Part shown: positions 27,160-35,220 of the stretch, piece by piece
Layout of the letters: each line of letters begins with the position of its first letter
Position numbering within the stretch: the first letter of the stretch is position 1
From: Bacillota bacterium
GTDB lineage: Bacteria; Bacillota_A; Clostridia; Tissierellales; Peptoniphilaceae
Direction: 5' to 3'
NCBI GenBank assembly: GCA_023443045.1
Contig: JAEZWK010000033.1
Coordinates: 60,128-124,127 of the forward strand
DNA length: 64,000 bases
Made by a program: the position numbers and the translations under genes
The notes under the pieces: model-generated
Database searches by the model: none
What the model saw: the letters and a program-made list of their open reading frames with translations, nothing else
Told to the model about the DNA's origin: nothing

Positions 27160-28381
27160 AGATCTTAGCCCAAAACAAATTATAATAATAGTTTTATCTT
27201 TATTGATGATTGCCGGAAATATTTATTTATGGTCTAGAATTAAAAATCTAAAATCAGAAAAAGCAATTTTAGAAAATAAAATCTCTGAAACAGAGAGCAA
27301 GATTAAATTAAAAGAAATAAAAGAGATTGAAAATAAAGACAAAAAAATATATGGCATTGCTGAAACAAAAAAATATGATGAAATAATGGATTTTATTTAT
27401 ATGATTTTGTTTGATGATAATTCTGCAAGAGGAAATATATCCCATGAATATTTAGATCCAATAGAAAATTTATATTACCCTGTTATTGTTAATTTTAATT
27501 TAATAATCAACGATAAAAGTATTGTATTAGATTTGCTAAATAAATTTTCTGAATTCGCATATGAAATGAAAATTGATAATTTTTCAAAAAACGATGAGAA
27601 AATTAACTTTAATGCAAGGTTACTTTTTGTTTTTGATCACTATTTTACATTCAAAGATATTGAAAGTAATGAAGAAGTAGTTGAAAATATTGATGATGAA
27701 AAAATTGAAAATAAAGATGATGTCGGGGAGCAAAAAACTGATGTATCTACAAATTTAGCAGATGAAGAAAAGAAAATAATTTATACTATTGATAAATCAA
27801 TTGATTTTTCTGATGAAAATTTGTATTTTTATCCAAGTTCATCTTTTTTGAAATATAGTTTCGATAAAAATAATAATAGATTAAGTATTTCTAATTACTC
27901 TGATAAAACTGAATCTTTAGAGATTGAACTAAATAAAAAAATTATTTATCTATACAGTGATAATGTTAAGCTAGATTTTATTTATAATAACTATGGTTCA
28001 AAGGAAATAATAGTTAATCTAGTAATAACTGACGGACTCAAAAAAGAAATAGAAAAAAATCTTAAAGATAATTCTTATGAAGTGGAAAGTGATGTCATCC
28101 CAGGAAAATTAAATAAAATTAAAATTTATATTTCTCCATCTTCTCAATCTATTATAGATATCAAAGGTTTAAATATATCAATCAGCAATAATCCTTTAAA
28201 AGAATTTATACTTGGAAATAACGAAACTCAAAACTTAAAAGATTTATTAGATCAGTGGCATTTAGAAGAATTATATAACGAAACAATTACTTTAAATCAT
28301 CTTGAAAACAATAGCTTAGAATGGCATCAATTAATTTTAATAAAACCGAAAGAGGCTTATAAGATATATGAAAAAAATTAA
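27149..28381 (+). CDS. PilO/GspM-like pilus assembly protein
   Basis: 410 aa. Short cytoplasmic start, one transmembrane helix (about 10-30), a coiled coil (about 33-65), a small folded region, a very acidic linker (about 172-215, Glu/Asp/Asn rich), then a larger C-terminal region that seems mostly beta. The first 170 residues fit the PilO/GspM plan; the C-terminal extension is unusual and I do not recognise it. It overlaps the upstream PilN-like gene and the downstream pseudopilin gene (14 bases), so it is part of one translation-coupled operon. Confidence 0.6.
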   Translation: MLNKDLSPKQIIIIVLSLLMIAGNIYLWSRIKNLKSEKAILENKISETESKIKLKEIKEIENKDKKIYGIAETKKYDEIMDFIYMILFDDNSARGNISHEYLDPIENLYYPVIVNFNLIINDKSIVLDLLNKFSEFAYEMKIDNFSKNDEKINFNARLLFVFDHYFTFKDIESNEEVVENIDDEKIENKDDVGEQKTDVSTNLADEEKKIIYTIDKSIDFSDENLYFYPSSSFLKYSFDKNNNRLSISNYSDKTESLEIELNKKIIYLYSDNVKLDFIYNNYGSKEIIVNLVITDGLKKEIEKNLKDNSYEVESDVIPGKLNKIKIYISPSSQSIIDIKGLNISISNNPLKEFILGNNETQNLKDLLDQWHLEELYNETITLNHLENNSLEWHQLILIKPKEAYKIYEKN

Positions 28382-28790
28382 AGCACTCACTCTATTAGAA
28401 TTAATTATTTACTTGGCAATAATTTCTACACTAATTGCAATTGTTGGATATTCTGTAAAAATTTATGATAATTATTTGCTAAAAAAAGAGTTAACAGATA
28501 TTGTTTTTTATTATAATCAAGCAAGAAAACAATCAATAATAACAGCTATAGAAACAAAAATATCTTATAATAAAACAAATCATGAGATAATAATAGAAAA
28601 CCAAAATTATAAGAATACACTTAAATTGTCTGATAATATAAAAATGATTGATTGCCCTGAGATAATATTTTCTATATCTGGAGCACCTCTGAAAGCAAAT
28701 ACAATTTCTTTTTTCGGAAAAAATAAAAAATTTGATCTTACCGTTCAAGTGGCAACGGGGAAGGTAACTATATATGAAAAAAAAGATTAA
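28368..28790 (+). CDS. GspH/FimT-type minor pseudopilin
   Basis: 140 aa. Prepilin leader MKKIKA then LTLLELIIYLAIIS (mature Glu5 present). The C-terminal domain has the GspH hallmark IIFSISGAPLKANTISF followed by a final strand. Such minor pseudopilins form the tip complex of type IV pili, competence pili and type II secretion. The ribosome site (GAGG) is 12 bases from the start, so it may depend on coupling to the gene upstream. Confidence 0.8.
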   Translation: MKKIKALTLLELIIYLAIISTLIAIVGYSVKIYDNYLLKKELTDIVFYYNQARKQSIITAIETKISYNKTNHEIIIENQNYKNTLKLSDNIKMIDCPEIIFSISGAPLKANTISFFGKNKKFDLTVQVATGKVTIYEKKD

Positions 28791-29091
28791 AGCATATGTA
28801 TTATTAGAAGTGATAATCATATTGATGTTGATCAGTATATTGTTAATTTATTTTTACCCAAATATAATAGAGGTATCAAGAAAAATTGATTATAGAAAAA
28901 AATACTCAGAATTAAATTATGAATTATTAAATTTCATAGAAGATAATTCTATGTTATCCTCACTAGATGATGATTATTCTATAAATGTGAAAATATTAAA
29001 TGAAAATTCATTTCTCATTGATTATGAGATCACTGGAATTAATAAAAAATATAATATAGAGATAAAATATTATGTTACAAAAGAAAAATAA
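28774..29091 (+). CDS. Minor pseudopilin
   Basis: 105 aa. Leader MKKKIKA, then YVLLEVIIILMLISILLI with the mature Glu5. A short helix continues into a small Asn/Asp/Lys-rich C-terminal domain with three or four strands. No closer family is recognisable. A good GGGGAAGG site lies upstream, inside the preceding gene. Confidence 0.75.
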   Translation: MKKKIKAYVLLEVIIILMLISILLIYFYPNIIEVSRKIDYRKKYSELNYELLNFIEDNSMLSSLDDDYSINVKILNENSFLIDYEITGINKKYNIEIKYYVTKEK

Positions 29092-29599
29092 AAAGTTAAA
29101 AGCCTATGTATTATTTGAGTTGTTAATTGCATTATTGATAATTAGTATTGTATTACTTTCTCTTACACAGTTTAAGAATACTTTTTTTCATAATTATGAT
29201 AAATACAATAATGAAATTTTAATAAATGAAGATGTAGAATCATTGGAAAACTATATATATAATCTTATTGTAAAATCAGAGGGAGTTATAAACAAAACAA
29301 ATATTACAGACACAGACGTATTAGTTTTTATAAATACTTTGGAAGGAAATAAAAATCGAATTTATTACTTAAAACCTGAGAAAGATAAATTATATTATAT
29401 TAGTACAGGTGACACCTCCAGAGATTTGAAAGGAGTTACAAAATCAATGTTTGATGGTAAAAATCTAATTATTGATAATTTATCTGATTTTAGTCTAACT
29501 CTATCTGATAAAAAAATAATTTTGAAATTTGAATATAAGCAAAAACCTTATGAATTTATATATAATTATACTGGAGAAATTATAAATGAAAAGAGTTAA
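29072..29599 (+). CDS. Minor pseudopilin (PilW/ComGF-like)
   Basis: 175 aa. A ten-residue Lys-rich leader ending KLKA, then YVLFELLIALLIISIVLL with mature Glu5. The C-terminal part has the DGKNLIIDNLSDFSLTL and FEYKQKPYEF strands seen in PilW, GspJ and ComGF-like tip proteins. It overlaps its neighbours by 20 and 14 bases. The assignment to the PilW/GspJ type is by size, order and strand pattern only. Confidence 0.7.
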   Translation: MLQKKNKKLKAYVLFELLIALLIISIVLLSLTQFKNTFFHNYDKYNNEILINEDVESLENYIYNLIVKSEGVINKTNITDTDVLVFINTLEGNKNRIYYLKPEKDKLYYISTGDTSRDLKGVTKSMFDGKNLIIDNLSDFSLTLSDKKIILKFEYKQKPYEFIYNYTGEIINEKS

Positions 29600-30512
29600 A
29601 GCCTCAGTTTCTATAGGTATATTAATTTTTATAGTTTGTATTTCAGTTTTAATGATTTCTTTAATAAATAAAATATCTGTAAATAGAAGCAACAATCAGA
29701 ATTATGTTAAAGATAGGCAAGATTATTATTATAAATCAAGCATTTTTTATCATTTAGTATACGATAACTTAGATAGTATAAAAGATGCATATTTAAACGA
29801 TAAAAAAATTGACATAAAACCTAATTATTCTTTACCTAATACTGATATAAAAAAGATTAATTTCAATAAATTGCGTGGATATTTACAAATTCAAATAACT
29901 GGGAAGGATAATTCAAGGATTGGATATGGTACTGTCCAAATATTAAATGATATTTTTTATTTAAATGAACCTGTTTTGGATTTTTCTTCGAATATTGAAA
30001 AACAAGAAGTTATAAATAAATTTATTAATAAAACTGATTTTAATAGTATAAATTCTAATAAAATTGAGAATTTAAATTTAGAGGGTCAGAACTTTTTATT
30101 CGAAAAAATTAACAACAAAAATATAATAGTTGATTTAGATACTAATAAAGAAATAGCTTTTGATCAATTTAAATATGTTATGATTAATTTTTCTAATACC
30201 AATGTAAATTTAAAAATAAAATCTGATGCAAGTGTCAGGTTTAATGGATTGTTATTAATATCAGGTAATTTATCTATTGATTCTCCTCTAACTATCAATG
30301 GAATCATTATACAAAATAATGGAAAGTTCGAGGCTAATAGTAATGTTAACCTAAATGGCATGATAATTACAAATAATATAATAAGCAAAAAAAAGATAAA
30401 TGCTAAATGGGATAAAATCATTTTTACATTGGCACAAAGAATTCCAGAATTCTATGATTTAAAAATTATTGAATTTCATAGATCTGGTAATATGAAAAGG
30501 GTACTTAATTGA
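29586..30512 (+). CDS. PilX/GspK-like protein with beta-helical C-terminus
   Basis: 308 aa. The N-terminus MKRVKA plus SVSIGILIFIVCISVLMI resembles a prepilin leader but has Gly where the mature Glu5 should be, as in PilX/GspK tip proteins. A middle region (about 35-200) is unassigned. Residues about 205-270 contain repeated short strands such as LLLISGNLSI, TINGIIIQNNG and NLNGMIITNN, like the polymer-forming right-handed beta-helix of bactofilins and of PilX-type proteins in clostridia. The ribosome site is GGAG, nine bases upstream. Last gene of the pilus cluster. Confidence 0.65.
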   Translation: MKRVKASVSIGILIFIVCISVLMISLINKISVNRSNNQNYVKDRQDYYYKSSIFYHLVYDNLDSIKDAYLNDKKIDIKPNYSLPNTDIKKINFNKLRGYLQIQITGKDNSRIGYGTVQILNDIFYLNEPVLDFSSNIEKQEVINKFINKTDFNSINSNKIENLNLEGQNFLFEKINNKNIIVDLDTNKEIAFDQFKYVMINFSNTNVNLKIKSDASVRFNGLLLISGNLSIDSPLTINGIIIQNNGKFEANSNVNLNGMIITNNIISKKKINAKWDKIIFTLAQRIPEFYDLKIIEFHRSGNMKRVLN

Positions 30513-30537
30513 AATGAAAAGAAATTTATGATATAAT
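30509..30537 (+). promoter_or_regulatory. Promoter of the efp operon
   Basis: TTGAAA (30509-30514) and TATAAT (30532-30537) are separated by 17 bases, with TG at 30529-30530. The -35 overlaps the stop codon of the pilus cluster. Confidence 0.8.
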
Positions 30538-30565
30538 TTATTAATAAAAATTATGGAGGTATTTT

Positions 30566-31123
30566 ATGATATCAGCTGGAGATTTTCGTAAAGGTGTAAC
30601 TTTTGTTATGGATGGAGAAGTTTATCAAATTCTAGATTTCCAACATGTTAAACCTGGAAAAGGAGCTGCTTTTGTTAGTACAAAAATAAAAAATGTTGTT
30701 AAAGGTGGTATTAAAGAAGTTACTTTCAATCCCTCCGATAGATACGAGAAAGCTAACATAGTAACTAAAGATATGCAATATTTATATAATGATGGTGAAT
30801 TATATTATTTTATGGATTTAGAATCCTATGAGCAATTACCATTAAACTTTGATGCTGTAGAAGAAGCAATTAAATTTTTAAGAGAAAATGATATTGCTAC
30901 AATTAGAATGTTTGAGAATAACCCTTTTGAGGTGTTGCCACCAAACTTTGTTGAATTAGAAGTTACACATACTGAACCTGGAATAAAGGGTGATACCTCT
31001 GGTAACGCTACAAAACCAGCTACAGTAGAAACAGGATTTACACTTCAAGTTCCTTTATTTGTAAATAATGGAGATAAAATAAAAATTGATACAAGAACTG
31101 GTGAATATTTATCCAGAGTTTAG
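30566..31123 (+). CDS. efp: Elongation factor P
   Basis: Relieves ribosomes stalled at consecutive prolines. 185 aa with three beta domains. The N-terminal loop PGKGAAFV carries the lysine that reaches the peptidyl-transferase centre. The C-terminal signature TGEYLSRV closes the protein. A strong GGAGG site precedes the ATG. No gene for a Lys-modifying enzyme (EpmA, YmfI-like) lies in the window. It has its own promoter and is followed by a CD1247-like gene, as in many clostridia. Confidence 0.97.
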   Translation: MISAGDFRKGVTFVMDGEVYQILDFQHVKPGKGAAFVSTKIKNVVKGGIKEVTFNPSDRYEKANIVTKDMQYLYNDGELYYFMDLESYEQLPLNFDAVEEAIKFLRENDIATIRMFENNPFEVLPPNFVELEVTHTEPGIKGDTSGNATKPATVETGFTLQVPLFVNNGDKIKIDTRTGEYLSRV

Positions 31124-31136
31124 TTAGGAGGTAAAT

Positions 31137-31457
31137 ATGAATAAAATTGGTAAAAAAGTATCTTATATCAAAGGATTAGCATCTGGTTACAATTTAAATC
31201 CAGAAAATCCTATGGAAAAAATTATTCTTGAATTGTTAGAATGCCTAGATTTGATGGAAGAAAGAATTGAAGATCTAGAAGGAAATTTTGATAATTTAGA
31301 AACTTTTGTTCAAATGGTAGATGAAGATCTAAACGAATTAGAAGAAGCGTTATATGATGAAGATGATGAAGAATACGACGAAGATGATGAATATAGAGAT
31401 TGGGATGAAGATTGGGACGAAGATTGGGATGATGAAGAAAATGAGGATGAGAAATAA
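31137..31457 (+). CDS. CD1247-type acidic protein
   Basis: 106 aa. Residues 1-65 match the small helical domain found in clostridial CD1247-like proteins (KKVSYIKGLASGYNL and a long amphipathic helix). The rest is an extreme acidic tail with repeated DWDED units. Function unknown. It is regularly located after efp and before an Asp23 gene in clostridia. GGAGG lies 7-11 bases before the start; the stop overlaps the next start (TAATG). Confidence 0.8.
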   Translation: MNKIGKKVSYIKGLASGYNLNPENPMEKIILELLECLDLMEERIEDLEGNFDNLETFVQMVDEDLNELEEALYDEDDEEYDEDDEYRDWDEDWDEDWDDEENEDEK

Positions 31458-31822
31458 TGGATAATTCTTTAATTAATAATGGCGTTAATGGTAATATTAA
31501 TATTTCTGAATCAGTGATTTCTAATATTGCAAAGGTAGCAACTATGGAAGTAGAAGGAGTTAATTCTCTAACAAAGGGAGTTACATCTACTATTTCTGAG
31601 TTTATATCTAATGGTAAATATCCTACTGGTATAAAAGTTGAATCGGATAATCATATTGTAAATATTGATTTATCTATCGAAGTGAAATATGGTTATTCTA
31701 TAAATGATGTTGCGTATAATGTTCAAAAAAATGTAAAAACTGCTATTGAAAATATGACAACACTAATTGTAGAAACTATCAACGTTACAGTTTCGGGTCT
31801 TGTATTTGATAATAAGAATTAA
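31457..31822 (+). CDS. Asp23/Gls24 family protein
   Basis: 121 aa Asp23-family (YqhY/YloU-like) protein, with ISESVISNIAKVATMEVEGVN, then VNIDLSIEVKYGYSI and a final VNVTVSGLVF-like strand. Members are envelope-stress or lipid-synthesis associated and often essential in Firmicutes. It sits between efp and nusB as YqhY does in Bacillus. It ends 6 bases before an intrinsic terminator. Confidence 0.9.
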   Translation: MDNSLINNGVNGNINISESVISNIAKVATMEVEGVNSLTKGVTSTISEFISNGKYPTGIKVESDNHIVNIDLSIEVKYGYSINDVAYNVQKNVKTAIENMTTLIVETINVTVSGLVFDNKN

Positions 31823-31828
31823 GATTTC

Positions 31829-31851
31829 GCCCTATTATTAGGGCTTTTTTT
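31829..31851 (+). terminator. Terminator of the efp-asp23 unit
   Basis: GCCCTA (31829-31834) pairs with TAGGGC (31839-31844) across TTAT, followed by seven T residues. The nusB ribosome site starts only a few bases later, so nusB must rely on read-through or a promoter further upstream; I see no clear promoter for it. Confidence 0.9.
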
Positions 31852-31863
31852 AGAGGAGGTTTA

Positions 31864-32268
31864 ATGAATAAAAGATCATATCAAAGATTTTGGGCTATTA
31901 AAACTTTATACGCAATGGAAATCCACGGAGAATTGGATATAGAGATTTCAAAATCATTACTTCGTATTAATAATATTAATTTCAATAAAATGAATTATAC
32001 TTTTGATATTTTAAAGAGTTATATTAATAATTCATCTGATATTGAAGAGATTTTGATTGACAATAGCACAAACTATCCTGTGAATAGATTACCATTGATT
32101 GATTTATCTGTAATACATGTTGCGCTCACTGAAATTTTTTATCTTAATATACCACCTCAAATTGCAATAAATGAAGCGGTTGATTTTTCAAAAAGATATT
32201 CTGATAGCGGTAATTACAAATTTGTTAATTCCATTTTAGGTAATATTATAAGGAATTTAAATGCTTAA
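31864..32268 (+). CDS. nusB: Transcription antitermination factor NusB
   Basis: 134 aa all-helical protein that binds boxA RNA with S10 (NusE) in rRNA antitermination. Typical segments are RFWAIKTLYAMEI near the start, LIDLSVIHVALTEIFYL, and PPQIAINEAVDFSKRYSD. AGAGGAGG lies just upstream. The stop overlaps xseA by 8 bases. folD, common between nusB and xseA, is missing here. Confidence 0.94.
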   Translation: MNKRSYQRFWAIKTLYAMEIHGELDIEISKSLLRINNINFNKMNYTFDILKSYINNSSDIEEILIDNSTNYPVNRLPLIDLSVIHVALTEIFYLNIPPQIAINEAVDFSKRYSDSGNYKFVNSILGNIIRNLNA

Positions 32269-33514
32269 ATTTACTGTTAGTACACTTTCTAAGTATATTG
32301 AAAATATATTGACTAATGATATTATTCTTTCTAATATATCAATTGAAGGAGAAATATCTGAAATTAATCAGACTAGCCATGGTTACTTTTTTATTACATT
32401 AAAAGATGAATCTTCTAGTATAAACTGTATAATGTTTGATGAAAATGCAGCTTATGAAATCTATGTTGGTCAGAAGGTGTTGATAAAAGGGGAAATCTCA
32501 TTATTTAAAAAATCTAATACTATTTCTTTGAAAATAAATAAAATTTCTTCAATTGGGTCTGGGGATATATATAAAAAGTTTTTAGATTATAAAAACAATA
32601 TATATGCAAATGAACTAGATAAAATTAAAAGTTTAAAATTAAAGAGAATATCCACAAGAATTGGACTTATAACCTCGCCCACAGGAGCTGCAATAAAAGA
32701 TTTTTTAAAAACTATAGAGTTAAAATTTCCTAAAATAATTATCGATTTTTTTCCTGTTTCAGTGCAAGGACAAAATGCCATCGATGATATTTTATTAGCG
32801 ATGGATTATTTTGATAATTCTGATATCAAATATGATGCTATTGTTATTACAAGAGGGGGAGGAAGTTACGAAGATCTTTCGGTATTTAATAATGAAAAAC
32901 TAATAGAACGAATATTAAAATCTAAAAATCTTATATTATCTGCTATTGGACACGAAAGAGATGAAGTTATATTAGATATAGTTTCAGATGTAAGAGCTTC
33001 TACTCCAACTGACGCTGCAAACAAATTATTTCCTAATATAAAAGACGTAATCAAAGAATTAGACTATTATAGTAAAAGTCTAAATAATCATATAGAAAAC
33101 AAAATATTTTTTTTAAAAGCTAATTTAAACTTATTATCAAAATCATTTGATTCTTTTAAGGATAGCATAAAAAATATTAATTTATATAAATCTATTAATA
33201 ATCTAGATAGTGAGCTTAAAGAGATATTAAATAAGATATTATCAAAAAATTTAGATTTATTAAATTCTTATTCAGTAAAATTTAATTTTTTTATTTTAGA
33301 AAGAATTAAATATGAATATACTAAGTTAATTAAATTAAATAATCAATTTGAAAAGTATAATTCATTAGAACTTAATAAAAATGGTTATGCTTTGCTAAAG
33401 GATAATAATGATTGTATTATAAATAAAAGTAATCTAAAAATTGGGGATTATTTATTTATTGAGTTTTATGGTAAAAAATATAAGATTAAAATTGTAGGTG
33501 ATGATGATGTTTGA
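32261..33514 (+). CDS. xseA: Exodeoxyribonuclease VII large subunit
   Basis: 417 aa. N-terminal OB domain (ISIEGEISEINQTSHGYFFITLKD split over residues about 25-48), then the catalytic region with IGLITSPTGAAIKDFL, VITRGGGSYEDLSVFN and IGHERDEVILD, followed by a long coiled coil and a C-terminal anchor region. It degrades single-stranded DNA together with XseB. Overlaps nusB and xseB by 8 bases each, ensuring balanced synthesis. Confidence 0.95.
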   Translation: MLKFTVSTLSKYIENILTNDIILSNISIEGEISEINQTSHGYFFITLKDESSSINCIMFDENAAYEIYVGQKVLIKGEISLFKKSNTISLKINKISSIGSGDIYKKFLDYKNNIYANELDKIKSLKLKRISTRIGLITSPTGAAIKDFLKTIELKFPKIIIDFFPVSVQGQNAIDDILLAMDYFDNSDIKYDAIVITRGGGSYEDLSVFNNEKLIERILKSKNLILSAIGHERDEVILDIVSDVRASTPTDAANKLFPNIKDVIKELDYYSKSLNNHIENKIFFLKANLNLLSKSFDSFKDSIKNINLYKSINNLDSELKEILNKILSKNLDLLNSYSVKFNFFILERIKYEYTKLIKLNNQFEKYNSLELNKNGYALLKDNNDCIINKSNLKIGDYLFIEFYGKKYKIKIVGDDDV

Positions 33515-33704
33515 TTTCAATTATGATGAAAATATAAAAAGAATTGAAACCTTATTAGAATTAATTAAAGATGAAAAATCGTTTAATAAAAGTATGGAAC
33601 TATATAATGAAGCACAAAATTTAATTAAACAATGTCGTGACTTTTTGTCTGATGTTGAAAATAATATTGTGATTAATAAAATTGGTTCTGATTCAATAGA
33701 TTAA
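33507..33704 (+). CDS. xseB: Exodeoxyribonuclease VII small subunit
   Basis: 65 aa, two helices: the first with IKRIETLLELIKDE, the second with SMELYNEAQNLIKQCRDFL, which match XseB (normally LEEALxxFExGxxLxxxC). Start taken at the third of three consecutive ATGs (33507) because AGGTG is then six bases away and the overlap with xseA becomes the usual ATGTTTGA octamer; 33501 and 33504 are alternatives. Confidence 0.88.
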   Translation: MFDFNYDENIKRIETLLELIKDEKSFNKSMELYNEAQNLIKQCRDFLSDVENNIVINKIGSDSID

Positions 33705-33705
33705 T

Positions 33706-34500
33706 ATGGATAACAATTTATTTTTGGCCTCATTTGAAAGAGAGCTTGCAAATCAATTATCAAAAATTAAAACTTATTCCAAAAATTTAAAAGATGGAGT
33801 CTCATATGCACTATTAAGTGGCGGTAAAAGAATTAGGCCTTTATTAACTCATTCTGTTGCATCGTTGTTTGATACTTATCCAGATATAATGAATTATGCT
33901 ATATGTCTAGAGTTAATTCATAATTATTCTTTAGTTCATGATGATCTACCTGAATTAGATAATGATCTATACAGAAGAGATAGATTAACAGTACATGCAA
34001 AATTCGGACATAATTATGGACTTTTAGTTGGTGACGCTCTATTAAACCTATCTTTTAGTTTAGCTTTAAATGATATTCTTAAAAATAATGGGAACATCAA
34101 TTTTATTAAAGCATATAATCATTTATTTTTATTATCTGGTATTGAAGGTATGATAGATGGACAAAGCTTAGAAATTGAAGATAATTCACTTGCAAATCTT
34201 AATATAATTCACAAATTAAAAACTTCTAATTTATTTAAAGCCGCGATGATGGGTCCAGTAATCATGTTAGATAAAAATGAAATTCGTAATGATATAGAAT
34301 TTCTGGCTGAAAATCTAGGTATAATTTTTCAAATAAATGATGATTTAAAAGATAATGATGGTTACTCGCTTTATAAAAGTGAAATTTCTATTAAAAAAAA
34401 TGAGATTAATGACAATATTAACAAAGTCATAGATAAATTTAATAAAGAAAAATTGAATACCTTACCGTTAAAAACTATAGTAGAAAAAATAATAAAATGA
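33706..34500 (+). CDS. ispA: Polyprenyl (farnesyl) diphosphate synthase
   Basis: Trans-prenyltransferase that condenses IPP with DMAPP/GPP, supplying FPP for UppS. 264 aa, about 30 shorter than usual. First aspartate-rich motif DDLPELDND, SGGKRIRPLL upstream, and the second aspartate motif in FQINDDLKDND. It follows xseB as in most Firmicutes, but dxs, which normally comes next, is absent. Instead tlyA starts in its stop codon (ATGA). No clear ribosome site; probably coupled to xseB. Confidence 0.93.
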   Translation: MDNNLFLASFERELANQLSKIKTYSKNLKDGVSYALLSGGKRIRPLLTHSVASLFDTYPDIMNYAICLELIHNYSLVHDDLPELDNDLYRRDRLTVHAKFGHNYGLLVGDALLNLSFSLALNDILKNNGNINFIKAYNHLFLLSGIEGMIDGQSLEIEDNSLANLNIIHKLKTSNLFKAAMMGPVIMLDKNEIRNDIEFLAENLGIIFQINDDLKDNDGYSLYKSEISIKKNEINDNINKVIDKFNKEKLNTLPLKTIVEKIIK

Positions 34501-35216
34501 GATTAGATGTTTTACTTTCTAAAAAATTAGATTTATCAAGATCTAGAATAAAAGATTTAATTCAAAATAACAAAATAAAAATTAAAAACTTTGAAACTCT
34601 TAAGCCTTCTGAAGAATTAGAATGGGAGGATATCTCAATTGAAGATATTATTATCGATCAAGATGATATTGAAAAGGTTGGGAGAGGAAAAGATAAATTA
34701 GATTTTGCTATTAATTATTTTAATATTGATGTAAATAATAAAATTTGCCTAGATATAGGATGTTCAACAGGTGGATTTACTCAAACATTATTAAATTATA
34801 ATGCAAAGTTCATATATTCAGTTGACGTAGGAACTGCACAATTTTCAAATATACTAAAGAATAATAATAAGATAAAATTATTTGAAAATACTGATATTAG
34901 GGATTTTAAACCAAATATAATGTTCGATATTATAGTTTGCGATGTTAGTTTTATATCATCAAGATTATTGGCACAAAAAATTAATGAGTTATTAATTGAT
35001 AGTTTTATTTTACTTATAAAACCACAATTTGAATTAGAAAAAAGTATGCTAAATAAAAAGGGTATTGTTAAAAAGAATAACTACGTAGATATGGCGGTTA
35101 AAAATGTCATAGATCATTACAAAACTTTTGATATTATTTGTAAAGATTTTGTTCAATCACCAATAAAAGGCAAATCTGGTAATACTGAATTCTTAGCATT
35201 TTTTAAAAAGGAGTGA
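34497..35216 (+). CDS. tlyA: TlyA-family rRNA 2'-O-methyltransferase
   Basis: 239 aa. S4 RNA-binding domain at the N-terminus (RLDVLLSKKLDLSRSRIKDL), then an FtsJ-type Rossmann methyltransferase with LDIGCSTGGFTQTLL (SAM loop) and IVCDVSFIS. TlyA proteins methylate 16S/23S rRNA ribose and were once called haemolysins; sensitivity to capreomycin-type drugs depends on them in other bacteria. In the neighbourhood, argR and nadK, which lie between tlyA and recN in many clostridia, are missing. Confidence 0.92.
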   Translation: MRLDVLLSKKLDLSRSRIKDLIQNNKIKIKNFETLKPSEELEWEDISIEDIIIDQDDIEKVGRGKDKLDFAINYFNIDVNNKICLDIGCSTGGFTQTLLNYNAKFIYSVDVGTAQFSNILKNNNKIKLFENTDIRDFKPNIMFDIIVCDVSFISSRLLAQKINELLIDSFILLIKPQFELEKSMLNKKGIVKKNNYVDMAVKNVIDHYKTFDIICKDFVQSPIKGKSGNTEFLAFFKKE

Positions 35217-35220
35217 ATTA

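Noticed and set aside
33498..33509. GTGATGATGATG as a meaningful short tandem repeat
   Set aside because: It is simply the Asp-rich end of xseA overlapping alternative xseB start codons.
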